The notes beneath the pieces are model-generated. The model was given only the letters and a program-made list of their open reading frames with translations, was not told the origin of the DNA and ran no database searches. A stretch of 64,000 nt of DNA from Venturia oleaginea (lineage: Eukaryota; Ascomycota; Dothideomycetes; Venturiales; Venturiaceae), in assembly GCA_013176395.1 (NCBI GenBank), contig JABMLP010000014.1:868001-932000 (forward strand). Reading direction: 5' to 3'. Shown piece after piece: positions 1 through 10,787 of this stretch (position 1 is its first letter; every line of letters starts with the position of its first letter). Made by a program: the position numbers and the translations under genes.

Positions 1-197
1 GATGCACAAATTACATTATTTCGTATATTATGCTTTTGAGGTTAACGAGGACAAATGTAATAAGTTCAAACTGACTTACTTTCTGAGCGGCCAAAAAGCT
101 AAGCACAAGATCACCTCTCTAAAGTACATCGCTTAACGTCGATCTCTAGCTTATATACCTGTTCGGTAATATAAAATCCCCGAATTTGAGTGATATC

Positions 198-570
198 TTA
201 TCAACATCGTAGGAAAGCCCTGCGGACCCTAATCTGCGGCTGTCTAAGCTAGCTGGAACTTGCGTCTATCCTCGTTCACTTCGAAAGCACAATATTGTGC
301 CTCTCCAGTGAACGAGGACATTTGCAATATGCGATCGCGTGTTTTTCTGAGAGCCGAGACCACAGAGTATGGAGAGTATGCCGATTTAATACGTCGCATA
401 ACGTTTAACGTCAGCGTCATCGATTGGCCCCATAAACTTCCTATTTGTGGCATGAAATCTGAAGCTTTAATTCCCACGGGAATTCTGTGAAAACCTTGCG
501 GACCATGATCTGCAGCCGTTTTGCCCCTAAAAAACAAGTTGGCTGGAACTTGCGTCTGTCCGCGTTACCC
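198..570. repeat. Diverged direct repeat pair, about 280 bp apart
   Basis: The stretch at about 210-278 and the one at about 490-568 share the same order of short blocks (GCGGACC, ATCTGC, then GCTGGAACTTGCGTCT and a GTTAC/GTTCAC end) with many substitutions and a small insertion. A third, weaker match to the end of the unit lies at about 35-55. This looks like an old tandem or dispersed repeat that has drifted. No coding capacity is seen. Confidence 0.5.
270..317. repeat. Nested palindrome (hairpin)
   Basis: CCTCGTTCACT is mirrored 26 bases later by AGTGAACGAGG, and the loop itself contains the perfect 14-base palindrome GCACAATATTGTGC. The result is a two-level hairpin lying inside one unit of the diverged repeat, so it may be the inverted-repeat end or core of a small non-autonomous element. 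Confidence 0.6.
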
Positions 571-2722
571 TCGAGAGCACGATACCGAAAACGGGAAACA
601 TTATGGAGGTGAGAGAGGTGCGAGAGCGAGAGCGAGAGGAGTTCATTAAGGGGAGCGGAAGAGTTAAGCGAAGATGGGAATTATATTTTGGTTGGAGGAT
701 GACGGGAATCATGAAGAAAAAGAGGCCGGAGGTAGAGTCCGAAGCTAAGGATGTCGAGTGCGCGGAAGAATAAGACGAAGAGGTGGGGGAGAAAAAAGAT
801 TCCGAGTCTGATATTTGATAAAGTCATGATTGACATTGGGGACATAGAAGCCGAAATTGAGTCTGAGGCTATAGCCGTGGTTGTATAGTTCCTCCGTCTT
901 TCAGATGGCAAAGCTGCCGAAGAAGTCGGAACGTACCAGGACTCGGTGGAGAAGGAAAGTTGGAGGTGGTCTTCGACTGTCAGTGTTACTTTCTATCTGT
1001 ACCATTTCACTTCCGTGACACTCTAGCTCTTAATTCCGATTAGGATAATACTTTAACCCCTTCTTTATTCCATCCAAGAAACACGAGAGGTTCAAATATT
1101 TTAGACAGAGGTAATGTATACAGGGACCATTACCAGCCTCAATTTCCTTTCCTTCGACGATACTGTCCTACCACAGGCTTTTTCTTGGCAAGTGGTACCA
1201 TTAAGGCAAGCTGAATGCAACGAGGAAGATTTGCAAAGCATGTCGAAGGGATGGGCGACAGCTGACCGACAACGCCGATTGCATCAGGAATTGGACAAGT
1301 GCCTCGCTGAGAGCAGGATTCGTCCTTATTCTGCAGATTCCACAAGCTCGGGCATGCATGCGTTGTGTCACCAAGGACGAGAACGGTGGAGTTGAGGGGT
1401 GGAAGAAAGGTGAGTGTCGGACAAAGGGAAGAGGAGAATTAAGGATGAAGCTCTATGATCACGTGTCTGCCCAAAAATCGATATCTCTTCCCGCTTCTCT
1501 TTCCAAGCCCTACTTGTCTTCCTCTTTTCTCGCAAGTATTCCTTATCAAATCAACAGTCTCTGCATGATTACCGGGGATTGTGCTTTACCAACGCGATGC
1601 AAGAAAGGCCAATATGTTGTGGGTGATGATGATGAAAAGCGTTCTTGACACAATAAGTTACAGCTTCTGTTTGAAGTTTGAACAACACCAAAAATGTGAT
1701 ATGAGTATAAATTCAATGAGTGACTGCCTGACCCTCAAACTGAGTGGAAATAAGGGCTATCTATACAAGAATAATTGTACTGAAAACTGGAACAGATGAC
1801 TCAAAGATCCTGCTCAGAAGACAAGGCCAAGGCCGTAGTCAGCATTACTATTCCTCCGTAAGCATTACCATATTGCAACAGCTTCGACAACTATAGTTCA
1901 GCAGTATATCCCATAGTGAGGAACCTTATTCTTCCAGGCGTTGCTCGAGACGGACAAGGGTGCAATCCTCTTGATGTCTAATCGCCACCTCAAACGAAGG
2001 TCCCGATGCTCAAACCTGATGTTCTAGCTATGTGTAGGATAATGAATCTGCTGTTCAACAGTTGATTAAGAAAGCACGATAAAGGACTCCAAGCTTTGTT
2101 GAGAGAAAACCTGCCAATTGAGGCCTTCGCTAGACATCTTCGTCCACAACCACCATCGCCTGTTCTCTATTAGGCAACTTCGCTACATACCAACAATGAC
2201 TCGATTGCGAGCCAAGATCTGGATATCCGTTCATTACGCACATTGAGAACAGTCATTGAACTGCAAAGGTATAGAAAGGACCAACGGAAACTTTTGTCTG
2301 ATGATTGACGTATAGTTGGTAATTTCTGATTCGTGACTGGCAGAGTATACAATTGGCAGGGTCCAGTTATATTGGTCGCCAACCTGACCATTAAGGTTCT
2401 ACTCCCGGGATATATTTAGTACATCCAAGCAATCTTGGTATTGCGGCGGAAGCGAGGCCTCCTGTCCTCATAATTGCATCGCCTCCCATTTTCTGGAGCT
2501 TCGGGGCGTTCACCGCGCGCAGATCCTGATCAGCCTCGTCAGCACTAGTTGTGTGCTTTGTACAACTGCGTTCCACCTGGATAAGGACTTTGTAGGTATA
2601 CAATTCGGCAATCCGGCAATATGACGTCGGTACGCTGGGTGTCTTCAACTCGATTCCCAACATCTCTGCATCTTTCATCTGCCTGGTTGAAGATTTCACC
2701 AACGACCTGACACCCTTTCATT

Positions 2723-3508
2723 ATGGCTTTGGCAACACCATTTCCCACATTTGGCCTGACCACCAACGGAAGCATGGCAAATTTCAACACTTCAAGCAAC
2801 ATCTTCGCAAACACCACCACCCCAGTCTCAACAACAGACATCACCATCAGAATCGGAATGGGACTCTCGGCCACCGAAATCATGGGAGGCTATGCGCCAG
2901 ACATTGAAGTCAGCAATGATAGGGGCCGCATCGGAACTTGGACAGCGCAGCCCAGTATAAGAAGCGGTGACTTCGAGGACATCACCATCATACATAATAA
3001 TACGAGCGCCCTTCAAGCATTTACTGTCAAGATTGCGGCGAACAGTCCCATCTGTCTAGCGTCTGTTGGTGTTACCTGGGCGGGCGGCGGCGGTAGGTGG
3101 GCATGGCTTGGGGACATAGGGCAGATCTGCGGGTACAAGAGTTCGCTGTCGGATACGGCGACGACGATTGAGTCTAGGAATCACGAGGTAAGTCTTTCTC
3201 CCAGAAGAAGGTGATTGTGATTGCGATGTGGAAGTTATACTCACTTCTTCAAGAAATACTGCACCTGGATTGCACCGAATGGAGAAGAAGACATCGAACT
3301 TACTGGCCTTGTACTCCACACAGACATCGCTTTGGGAGGAGGGAGATTTGTTCCTCCGAGTGATCCACGGATGTATTGTAGGGTACATGATGACACGTTC
3401 TATACCTCCAAGATTGAGATTTCGCAAGCGTCAGTGTCGAGGCAGAGTGTTTTGTCGGCTATTATACCGTTTGGCACCATGCTTTTCTCGGCCCTTGGAA
3501 AGATTTAG
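2723..3508 (+). CDS. Hypothetical protein, two exons
   Basis: Exons 2723-3187 and 3254-3508 join in phase 0 across a 66-bp GTAAGT..AAG intron with a TACTCAC branch-like site, giving 239 residues. The start is the first ATG after an in-frame stop. The protein is rich in Thr, Asn and Gly in its first third, followed by a block of alternating hydrophobic and polar residues (SVGVTWAGGGG, WLGDIGQICG) and, in exon 2, CTWIAPNGEED. The end is mildly hydrophobic. No signal peptide is evident from this start. The exon-2 frame keeps the style of exon 1, which supports the splice. The family is not recognised. It resembles lectin- or beta-sandwich-like fungal proteins only in general composition, so no function is assigned. 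Confidence 0.55.
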
Positions 3509-3714
3509 GAGAATTCTTTGGGCCTCTTCATTTCAAGCCGATAAGGTTCATCTTCCCGCTTCTCAGATAGTCAGTTTGATTGAGAAACAGAATGGGGTTA
3601 TGAATGTGAAGAAATTATTATCGCATGCAACACTACTACTCCGTTGGGATCTGTCAGGTGGTATTTTCGATGTAAATTTGCAGTACCGAATCTGCCAAAG
3701 TGTTTCTAATATGA

Positions 3715-4384
3715 TCAAAGCACCAATGAAAAATTGAGGCTGATCATTTCCCCAGGGTTCATAGCTCTGCTCTTACCCGCCCCTGAGGTTGCCGTACCTG
3801 CAGCAGCATTGAATGAACCCGACGCACTGCTGAAAATTCCGAAAGATGCCATCACCATGGCGATAGTAGAACTGGAATTGGCTGTGACAAACGTCTTCAC
3901 TGAGATCAGTCAGACCGGATGAAAACAGAATGAATGGACCTACTACCTTCGCGGTTGGTTCACTGCTCACAGCCGATAAGACTGGTGTCGTAGGCTTCAC
4001 TGCCGACGATTCGCAGACAGAGTGCCAGCTCTCGATCTGAGGATCAAGGGTCGCATCCCATGTATTGTTTCCGGTGCATACTCGTAACTCGCTTTTACAG
4101 CCATCATACATTCAGCCAATTTGGAGATGATTTGAGGGCAGAAATCTATCGCCAATCAAATTGAAAAACGATTGCTTGCATTCGCACTCTACCAACACTG
4201 CCTCCGTTGTGTTTGACGTGCAATTCGCCAAAGTGGAATAGAAGGTATTGCAATTCGTAAACGTCGTATTGGGTCCTGTTACACACGTCGAATTGTCGAA
4301 GAGGGGTGTTCCGCCGAGAACGCCTAATTGCGCTCTTGCGCATCCGATGAGAGTCACAAACGGAAATGAATGTAGCAGGAGCAT
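3715..4384 (-). pseudogene. Secreted cysteine-rich protein gene with one in-frame stop
   Basis: From ATG at 4384 the frame encodes a clear signal peptide (MLLLHSFPFVTLIGCARA) and a cysteine-rich, N-glycosylation-rich mature part (NSTC, CTSNTT, ECECKQ). The frame meets TGA at 4112-4114 and then continues open in the same frame with matching composition (CKSELRVCTGNNTWDA, SWHSVCES). A roughly 45-50-bp intron near 3897-3945 (donor GTAGTA, acceptor uncertain) leads to a Ser/Ala/Gly-rich tail ending at 3715, as in many GPI-anchored or wall-associated proteins. Because reading resumes in the same frame immediately after the stop, a nonsense mutation in a once intact gene of roughly 200 codons is the simplest reading. 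Two separate genes, or a missed intron that removes the stop, are less likely. Confidence 0.55.
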
Positions 4385-4874
4385 TATTAACGATTTCGGA
4401 TAGACTGACGGGTGTGGGGACTAGAGAGGTGAAGAGAAGATGAGCATAGACTCTCTCCTATACATTATGAAAAGATTGAGAAAAAAATTGCATGAGCTGA
4501 GTGGGAGGCAGTCATGTAATGCATGGAGATGCCGTGACCTGCTTCCATTGGTCCACGGCAGTCTTGCCTGCATCTTTGCGCCTTGGCTTTCATCGAATCG
4601 AAGCGACAGGATTTGATGAAGAGTCTGTATGGCCATTGACGGGCAAGAAAAGGTGTTGCAACAAGAACATTGGCAAGGTGGTGGAGGACGGAGATGAAGA
4701 GGGTGGCGGGACGAATGAAGTCTTCGATTTGATATCGTACCGGAAAGAGCAGATCCGAGATTAGTCCTACGAAAGCGGTCGTACCATACAGTACCATACC
4801 AAGCATACCCACCCCCTTCAAAATCTCCCCTCGAACTTATCTTTAATCGTCGTTAACATCCGATTCATTACCAA
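4385..4874. other. Intergenic region between divergent genes
   Basis: This stretch separates the starts of a minus-strand and a plus-strand gene and so probably holds both promoters. No gene is supported in it; the open frames here lack domains. Confidence 0.4.
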
Positions 4875-5379
4875 ATGCCATCTCCAGCAAAAGACCAATC
4901 AGCATGGAAAACCATAGCCATAACAAGCGGCATGCTCGCGGCGCTGAACGGTGTCTTCGCAAAACTGTACCATCAACCCCTAAGATCTAATCAAGTATCA
5001 CTCGTTAACCTCCATTAGCACAACAAATCATCTCACATCTTCCTCGTCTGCCACACTATCCAATTCTATCCCAATCGATGCCTCCATAGTCGACGTGTTC
5101 CTCAGAATCACCATCGGACTATCATCATTCGGCCTCAGCGCGACAATGTGGACATTCTATACCAAAGCTTTAGCGAGTAGTCCGTCCGCTGTTCATGTCA
5201 ACATTGTGAATACGACATCGAACTTCCTGCTCACTGCAATCCTAGGAGCGTTGATTTTCGGGGAGAAATTACCGGCGTTGTGGTTTCTGGGTGCCGCATT
5301 TCTGGTCACGGGTGGCGTAATTATTGGGAGAAGAGAAGAGACAAGGGAAGATGACGTGAAGGAAAAGAAGAAATTGTGA
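4875..5379 (+). CDS. TMEM42/EamA-like small membrane protein
   Basis: Exons 4875-4966 and 5019-5379 join in phase 2 across a 52-bp GTACCA..TAG intron, giving 150 residues. The protein starts near an N-terminal helix (TIAITSGMLAALNGVFAKL), has a Ser/Thr-rich loop, then three further hydrophobic segments ending in LGALIFGEKLPALWFLG and a charged Lys/Glu tail. This is the arrangement of the half-size, four-helix EamA-type proteins called TMEM42 in animals and present as single genes in fungi. They belong to the drug/metabolite transporter superfamily, but their substrate is unknown. The GEKLP motif before the last helix is typical of EamA repeats. The length is normal for the family and the frame is intact. 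Confidence 0.75.
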
Positions 5380-5489
5380 TTCTTCCGATCAGTAGGTAAG
5401 CCTTGATTTTTTATGCGATCAAGCCCCTGCTGATTTCTGTCCAGAAAACGTCCGGCACATCCAAAATACAGTGCATAATACCCAGATGT

Positions 5490-6595
5490 ATGGTATATGT
5501 AAAAGAATATCCTCCAACCCTTTCCCTTCTTTGACTAAGCAGCTGCTCCCCCAAACAGAAGTAAGCGAGCTCATCAGGCTGCTCGCTCATGCTCCTCCAG
5601 CTGCTGGTGCCGCTGCCGGCTTTGCTGCGTTCGAGGCAACACAAGACCTAGGCTCTCGTGTTAGATCATGTGGGCTGCTCAGCCGATGAAGCGACACATG
5701 GGCTAGAAAAGGACATTGCCAAAAGAGGTCTTGCGCACAAGCTCTAAGACAATGAAGTCCGATAGCCACAAAGAAATCAAACACGCATGCACTCACCCGA
5801 GAAGTCCAAAGAGATATTTGTTCTCAGCGGATCGATCGCAACTGTTCCACGACATGGAAGTCGCCATTGACTATGAGTAATTAGCAAGCTTGCTGTCTTG
5901 GAAGGGAGTGGAGGTTTAGACATACCAAAATACAATCGCCGGCATCGAAGCACATCGCACCTTGAGATCGAATTTGTGGCTTGGAAACTCTTGCCATTGA
6001 TACCGCTGCAAGCGCAAGTATTACAAAGGCGTTTTGGAAGAGCATGATCATTGTCAGGTTGACCTATTTGCTGAATGAGTGTAGTCAGAGGATGAGAAGA
6101 GTGGTGTGCTTAGAATTTGACAGAAGTGGAACGGATGCCATGAAAGGCGTTCTTGTACTTATAATATGCCCACCAGGTGTATACTTGTGGACAAGGCAGG
6201 CGGAGTCAGCATATACTCTGGATCGTAAAGACTACAAATTAGACTGTCACGCTCCAAGTATCATACCATGATCTGAACATGAGATTGATATCTCCTGCCT
6301 ATGTAATTAGGTGAGACTAATTGAGTGCGCACGTAGTTGGGCGACCAGAGGTGTAGTCAGTGATCGAGTTGATGGCAGGACGGACATAATCGACGGCGGA
6401 AAGGCTCTAAAAACCAATCAGCGAGGGAAAATTCATGCGACTTCGATGAGATAAACGAATGGCGATATCAAGGTGCGGAAATATTTATAGAAGTTGGGAG
6501 ACCAGAGTTTGTGGCTGTGAGTCTCGCGCGTAGCCAAGGTTCGCTTATATTACAAGCTCAGAAGTCTTGAGACAGAGGGCTAGCCACGCTTGGTG
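5490..6595. repeat. Inverted 1.1-kb duplication, copy 1
   Basis: The reverse complement of this segment recurs at about 33050-34120 with only scattered substitutions and a few indels, covering the secreted-protein gene, its introns and about 500 bp upstream. The left end is near GTATATGTAAAAG. The right end falls at about 6577-6595, where a truncated retrotransposon Gag begins. Similarity fades within a few bases of that junction. Intronic and upstream DNA is as similar as coding DNA, so this was a DNA-level segmental duplication and not retroposition. Confidence 0.9.
5587..6051 (-). CDS. Small secreted protein, copy 1
   Basis: The model has three exons (5926-6051, 5797-5870, 5587-5743) separated by 55- and 53-bp introns with GTATGT and GTGAGT donors, giving 118 residues. 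A signal peptide is evident (MIMLFQNAFVILALAAVSMA). The mature protein has Cys at about 34, 40, 53, 69, 76 and 102 and ends in an Ala/Pro-rich tail (NAAKPAAAPAAGGA). It differs from the copy at 33563-34027 at three residues I could see: Ala for Pro in exon 2, Cys for Gly at about position 76, and Gly for Arg near the end. The extra Cys brings the total to an even number of six. No known family is recognised. The size, signal peptide and repeat-rich surroundings fit a candidate effector or other secreted protein, but that is inference. The third exon frame is the least certain part. Confidence 0.6.
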
Positions 6596-8028
6596 TGATT
6601 TTGGCTGGTATTGAATTTGTTATACATCGCACGATAGATCTGGTCCCATCTCATATCTGGTCCAATATGGTCAAGGTAAAATGTCTCTGCACGTCCGGTA
6701 AGAATGTCGGGGAAGACAGCATGGTACTGGTTCTCATAGATCTGGAGTCGCCTGCAGAGAGTGATAAACAGCTTCACCTTCTCCTGTAGAATGTCGTACG
6801 GCTCACCGGTGTAGCATCTCTCCTTTTTCCATATTTTTGAGAAAGCAGCGATCGCACGAGGGTCGATAAAGGCATTTGGGATCCATCTTGTAGGGGGAAG
6901 TTCGTACGGATCCGGTCCTGGTGGTCTTGGCGGTCCTGCTGGTAATCCTGTTGGTAGTGCTCCTGGTCCTCCGTACGAGCCTCCATCCCCTCCACCTGAA
7001 TATCCTCCGCCTTGAGAATTGTATCCTCCTCCTAATGGGTCTGGGGGACCTTGTGCAAAGCTACCAGAACCTAATGGTAGGCCTGGTAGTCCCCCTCCGC
7101 CATTTCCTTCTCCTCCACTGGTTCCTCCTCCTTGTGGTTGTACAAACCAACCTTGGGGAGGCTGCTGCTGCTGTTGCGTCGGTAGTTGAAATTGAGGTAG
7201 TTCCTTCGTACGGCCTCTTTCCCAATTCTTCTGTTGTATGCCAGTAGGCCAAGAGGATTGAGGACGTTGGGTTTGGTGTTGAGGTTGCCGTACTGCGTTC
7301 TCAGGTCTCTGGGATTGAGTTCTCTCCTCAATCTGGGGTTGAAATCTCGGCATTTCCACCACTGGAGAGAGAGTTCCTTTCTGTCGAACGGAGAGTCCTG
7401 ATAGGGTTTCTCCTACCAACTCCTGCTTTGCGCGAACTGGATGTTCTATTGTCGGTAGCCGTAGCCTAACAGATTCGTCTGTAGTTGGGCTCTGCTGTTC
7501 CACCAAACTCTCCTCAATACGGGGTGTTGGTGGAATGGAGTCCCCAAGTACATACATCATCTGGTTTGCAGCCGTACAGCCGGGCTCATCTCGGATTGTA
7601 ATTTGCCTGTCTTGACAGAGTTGAATCAACATTCGTATGAAACGTTTGTTAATCTGTCCAAACTGATAATTTGTCCATCCGTAGAAAACATCGCGCAGCT
7701 CTCCGAGTAGATTCCTCTTTGTAATTCCTGCCCGCTTTACGTCGATATAGTTTCGTACAAGGTAAGTTGTCAAGTTTGCCTCCTCTGGTTCCGTTTCTGG
7801 GTTGATATCTGCCCACCAATTGTGTAGATTGAGGTGCTTCTTTAGGATATTGATTGGTATTCCAGTATCTTGTGCGATCTCCGTAAATAGAGGTATTGGT
7901 TCTTCTTCTGGCTTCTCCTCTTGTAATAGCTCAATTTCTTTCCCTTTCGGTTGGAACTTCCTTGGGACTGCCGGGCCTGCTGGTGTAGGACTGCTCGCTT
8001 GGAATGCTCCGATTGGTAGTTGAGACAT
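6580..8028 (-). pseudogene. Truncated LTR-retrotransposon Gag-like protein
   Basis: An open frame of 482 residues starts with ATG at 8028. The N-terminal part is acidic and helical. The centre is very rich in Gln, Pro and Gly (PPQGWFVQPQGGG, GGEGNGGGG). The C-terminal part (CYTGEPYDILQEKVKLF to RWDQIYRAMYNKFN) matches the style of the Ty3/gypsy Gag capsid region, with a conserved block in which A-x-x-FYLDHI follows ILTGR. The frame stops right where the inverted duplication begins, and no zinc knuckle, protease, RT or integrase follows, so the element was cut off by the rearrangement. A probable LTR lies about 180 bp upstream. Family assignment is by pattern only. Confidence 0.65.
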
Positions 8029-8205
8029 CGTGCGGGTTCCAATGTCGTATTTGTTCTAGATCAAATAGATCTAAGTGAATTGTATCCGTTGTGCGATACG
8101 TGATTCGTGGGTTGTACAATAGTCTCCTGCAGTGCGGGAGTTTCATACAATTGTCGGAAAATTGGATTCTTGCTAATCTGTGGTCGCCTTGCAACCACTG
8201 ATCAG

Positions 8206-8481
8206 TGTTGGATCGGCTTTGTACACGTGTATGAAATAGTAATGAAATGATAATGTAACGATAATGAAATGATAATGAAATAAACATATATGGATAAGTC
8301 TCTTGTATTCTTGATTGTTGTTGTTCTTCTTCGAACATTGAAGTATCCTTGAGATGCAGAAATTGCACCGCCCCTGTCGGTGCCAAGGATACGACACAAT
8401 CCTTTGTTACGGGTTCGATGTTGTCCAGATTCCGAGTTGGCCATTGTTGTTGTAAATCCAGGGTCCAGGATTTTTACAACA
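8206..8481 (-). repeat. Probable 5' LTR of the truncated retrotransposon
   Basis: Read on the minus strand, this 276-bp block begins TGTTG and ends CAACA, the inverted ends expected of an LTR. It lies directly upstream of the Gag frame and is followed after a few bases by TGGTTGCAAGGCGACC, which could serve as a tRNA primer-binding site. It contains a run of about five imperfect copies of TTTCATTATCA and a hairpin at its start (TGTTGTAAAAATCC facing GGATTTACAACA). There is no second LTR in the window to confirm the limits. Confidence 0.45.
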
Positions 8482-9530
8482 CCAGGATCCAATATGCCAA
8501 GCATCGTGAGGACCCAAATATTGCGAGTCCAGGTGAGGGCGTGGTAACGGACACGGCGTGCCCTGGTAACGCGCCTTTAATAAATAAACAACTTCCACCC
8601 CAATCTCTCCTCCCTCTTTCACCTCACAACAATCTTCAGTCCACACTCCTCTTCTCTCCTCAGTCCCTCCTCAAGACCCTCATCGCACCTTCAGCTCTCC
8701 AACGCTTCCCCCTACGCTTCAGTTCTGTATTCCACCGTCCTACTTTGTCTCACCTCGCTCCTCACCCTGTCCAACAATGCCTCCTAAAGCTACTCCTCAA
8801 TACGCCAAAAACCGCAAACGCCGAGCACCCGGTCCACCTGCTCCCCCCATGACCGCCGAAGATGTCCCAGAGATCGACCTTAATGCTTTGCATCACGACC
8901 TTCCCTGCTAGAAGTGCTCGCGTGCCTGGTTGGCTGGAGTTCGCACTGATTGACGGTGTTTGTACCGTCCATGATTCGGGAATTCCGCTCATCTCTCACT
9001 TCAGCTTCTCCCCCTTTCCGTCCGTAGTCTCTGCTCGTCCCATCATCCCATCCTGTGTCTTGTCACTCAACTCTCCCCACCAGGCGCGGCGCCGCCGAGA
9101 AGTTTAACCTGTCCTCCTTTTGTGCGTTGTTTGCCACGTCTATCTCCATCTCGCCACGCCTTCGGATCACGGTCATCTGGCACGTTTATCTGTTGATTGG
9201 CCGGACGCAGGCCAGGGCACGTGAATTTTCGTTATGAGCGAGCAAGCCATTGAGCCCTGAGCCATACAGGCTTCCTCAGCCACACGGGGCTTCAGCCACG
9301 GGGTAGGTCTCAGGATGGCATGCCCACGGCTCAATTGCTTCTCGATTGAAGGCAAATGAGGTGCCCTACTGCCCAGAAGCGAAGCGCCTGCGGCCCAGAC
9401 AAACAAGAAGGAAACGAGACGGGATCGGAGGCGAGTCTGTACGACATACTCGGTCCAGGGTAGAGGCGAGAAACACAGCGGTGTAGCGAAGCAGAGTATA
9501 GCTTTTGGCGATAGGGTGAACACAACGGTG
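8482..9530. other. Remnant region with a short plus-strand frame
   Basis: A long pyrimidine-rich leader (about 8590-8776) resembles a fungal promoter/5'UTR and runs into ATG at 8777, which opens a 44-codon frame (MPPKATPQYAKNRKRRAPGP) ending at 8911. The same frame continues past the stop with Cys and Trp residues (KCSRAWLAG) before a second stop, suggesting the start of a decayed repeat-encoded gene. Minus-strand DNA at 9240-9530 is probably the 3' end of the DIRS-type element. Nothing here is called as functional. Confidence 0.35.
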
Positions 9531-10285
9531 TTATATCAGGAACAGGCGACTGATTGCAAGCTGCTGTTCGAACGAACGGGATATGTAACGTAGGAAAAGC
9601 CTCGGAGGACCATCGACCCGCTGCCTTAAGCTCGAGCTCAGGCACACCCTTCGCAACTGCGTCCGTAGCAGCACCCCTACGGAAGGAGTGTCCTGTGTAG
9701 GACTTGTCGTCCAGCGAGGAGATAATACCAGTAGCGAGGAGGCGTCGGCGTAGTTGCATATGTACAGCAGCGTCCGAACAATGCCCTTTGCCGATGTCGA
9801 AGAGAGGCGCCGAAAGCGGCTTCGGATCATGCCTGAAAAGTCTTACCAGGGCGGCTACTGCACAGGTAGATTTTCCCGTTGCGGCGATGGAAATGGGAAC
9901 GCCCTGGTTAGCGTAATCGGTCTTGCTACGCTTCAGGAAGATAGAGACCCCGTAAGGCTCATGGTTAGGCGTATGACGATGGAAGCCGATATCGCTCCAT
10001 AAGACGTGAGTATAGGAGAACAGCGGGTGCTCACTATTTCTTAAAGAGTGTCGAGATTGAGGTCGGCTCCGGTGGTCGGTTCCACAGCCGTCAGTCCCTC
10101 AAGGATGCGTATAGTAGTAGGGAGCCCATTCTTGCGCTTCGGAGGCCTGAGGTTGAGAGCCCCCTGCCTTGCGCGTAGGAGCATCGGATCAGCGAACGCG
10201 CTGATAGGGTATCCCAGGTCGACATGCTTTGAACGTACTGCGGAGAGGTAGCTGGACGCTGTAGGGTCGAAAGCGGTGAGCCCTA
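9531..10285 (-). pseudogene. DIRS tyrosine recombinase, broken
   Basis: The N-terminal part (KHVDLGYPISAFADPMLLRA, then LPTTIRILEGL) and the C-terminal catalytic part (LWSDIGFH, LKRSKTDYANQG, HSFRRGAATDA, GRW) are recognisable as a DIRS recombinase. The middle block that normally carries the first catalytic Arg (a FLRIGE-type motif) is missing, and the frame changes at about 10041. A further single-base change near 9590 shifts the frame just before the expected catalytic Tyr (LRYISRSFEQQ is in the next frame). The HxxR motif is present. With the core deletion and two frame changes the enzyme cannot be functional. Confidence 0.7.
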
Positions 10286-10492
10286 TTAGGGGCAGAGTCA
10301 GGCGATACGATCGAAACTGGACTCGAGAAGGGGGCGTCGGCCAGATATTCCTATAGAGATGGTCCCCAACGGAGGAATGCAACGGCAACGGCAACGGCCT
10401 CCATCTCTTTAGGGTTAATAACCGCCGAACGATCGGACGGTTCAACCGTAGTTCAACGGAACTGTGAGATCGAAAAACGGTGAGCCCCATCG
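10283..10492 (-). repeat. RNase H-derived tandem unit left of the copia insertion
   Basis: This stretch is a further copy of the roughly 200-bp unit found three times at 15892-16560, with the same GATGGTCCCCAACGGAGG block and the same (CGGCAA)n run. It ends exactly at the CATCG target-site duplication of the copia element, which shows that the array was contiguous before the insertion split it. Confidence 0.8.
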
Positions 10493-10621
10493 TGTCAAAA
10501 GGTAGATGAAGCAGACTGAAGTCTGAATTGATGATCGTGGGCATGCCCATATATATACACGATTGAGGGGCTCGTGCTCAAGCTAGTACAAATGAGGTGA
10601 ATGAAATGAGTTCATTTGACA
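10493..10621 (-). repeat. Copia 3' LTR (129 bp)
   Basis: Identical to the block at 15763-15891. It contains the palindromic segment GTGGGCATGCCCATATATATAC, part of which could act as a TATA-type promoter element in the equivalent 5' copy. Confidence 0.95.
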
Positions 10622-10634
10622 GCCCCCCTGCTTG
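10622..10634 (-). promoter_or_regulatory. Copia polypurine tract
   Basis: Read on the minus strand, AAGCAGGGGGGC directly precedes the 3' LTR, the position and composition of a plus-strand primer. Confidence 0.75.
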
Positions 10635-10787
10635 AGACAGAATGAGATCGTGCAAATGAGTTGAATCCATTGAAAGATCCTGAAAGACCAAGGAGAATGC
10701 CAGCAGACATAGAGGAGAGAGATTGAGACCGCCAGCAGGCTAACCACATTGAGATAATATAATGATCAGAAAGTGCCGCCAGTCGAC

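Larger units (their letters stand above)
1..2722. other. Repeat debris and intergenic DNA without a confident gene
   Basis: No reading frame here carries a recognisable domain or a coherent exon structure. The first 600 bases hold diverged repeats, annotated separately. Around 1230-1440 on the plus strand one frame shows a spaced pattern of Cys-x2-Cys, a lone Cys and a second Cys-x2-Cys, resembling the cysteine-rich motif of degraded fungal repeat-encoded proteins. It is broken by stops, so it is not called as a gene. Confidence 0.5.

Noticed and set aside
1230..1440. Zinc-finger-like cysteine pattern as a gene
   Set aside because: The frame is short, has no start context and is broken by stops; only a possible relic.
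8777..8911. Short plus-strand ORF with basic Pro-rich start as a small protein gene
   Set aside because: The frame appears to continue past its stop with cysteine codons, so it looks like the decayed beginning of a longer repeat-encoded gene.
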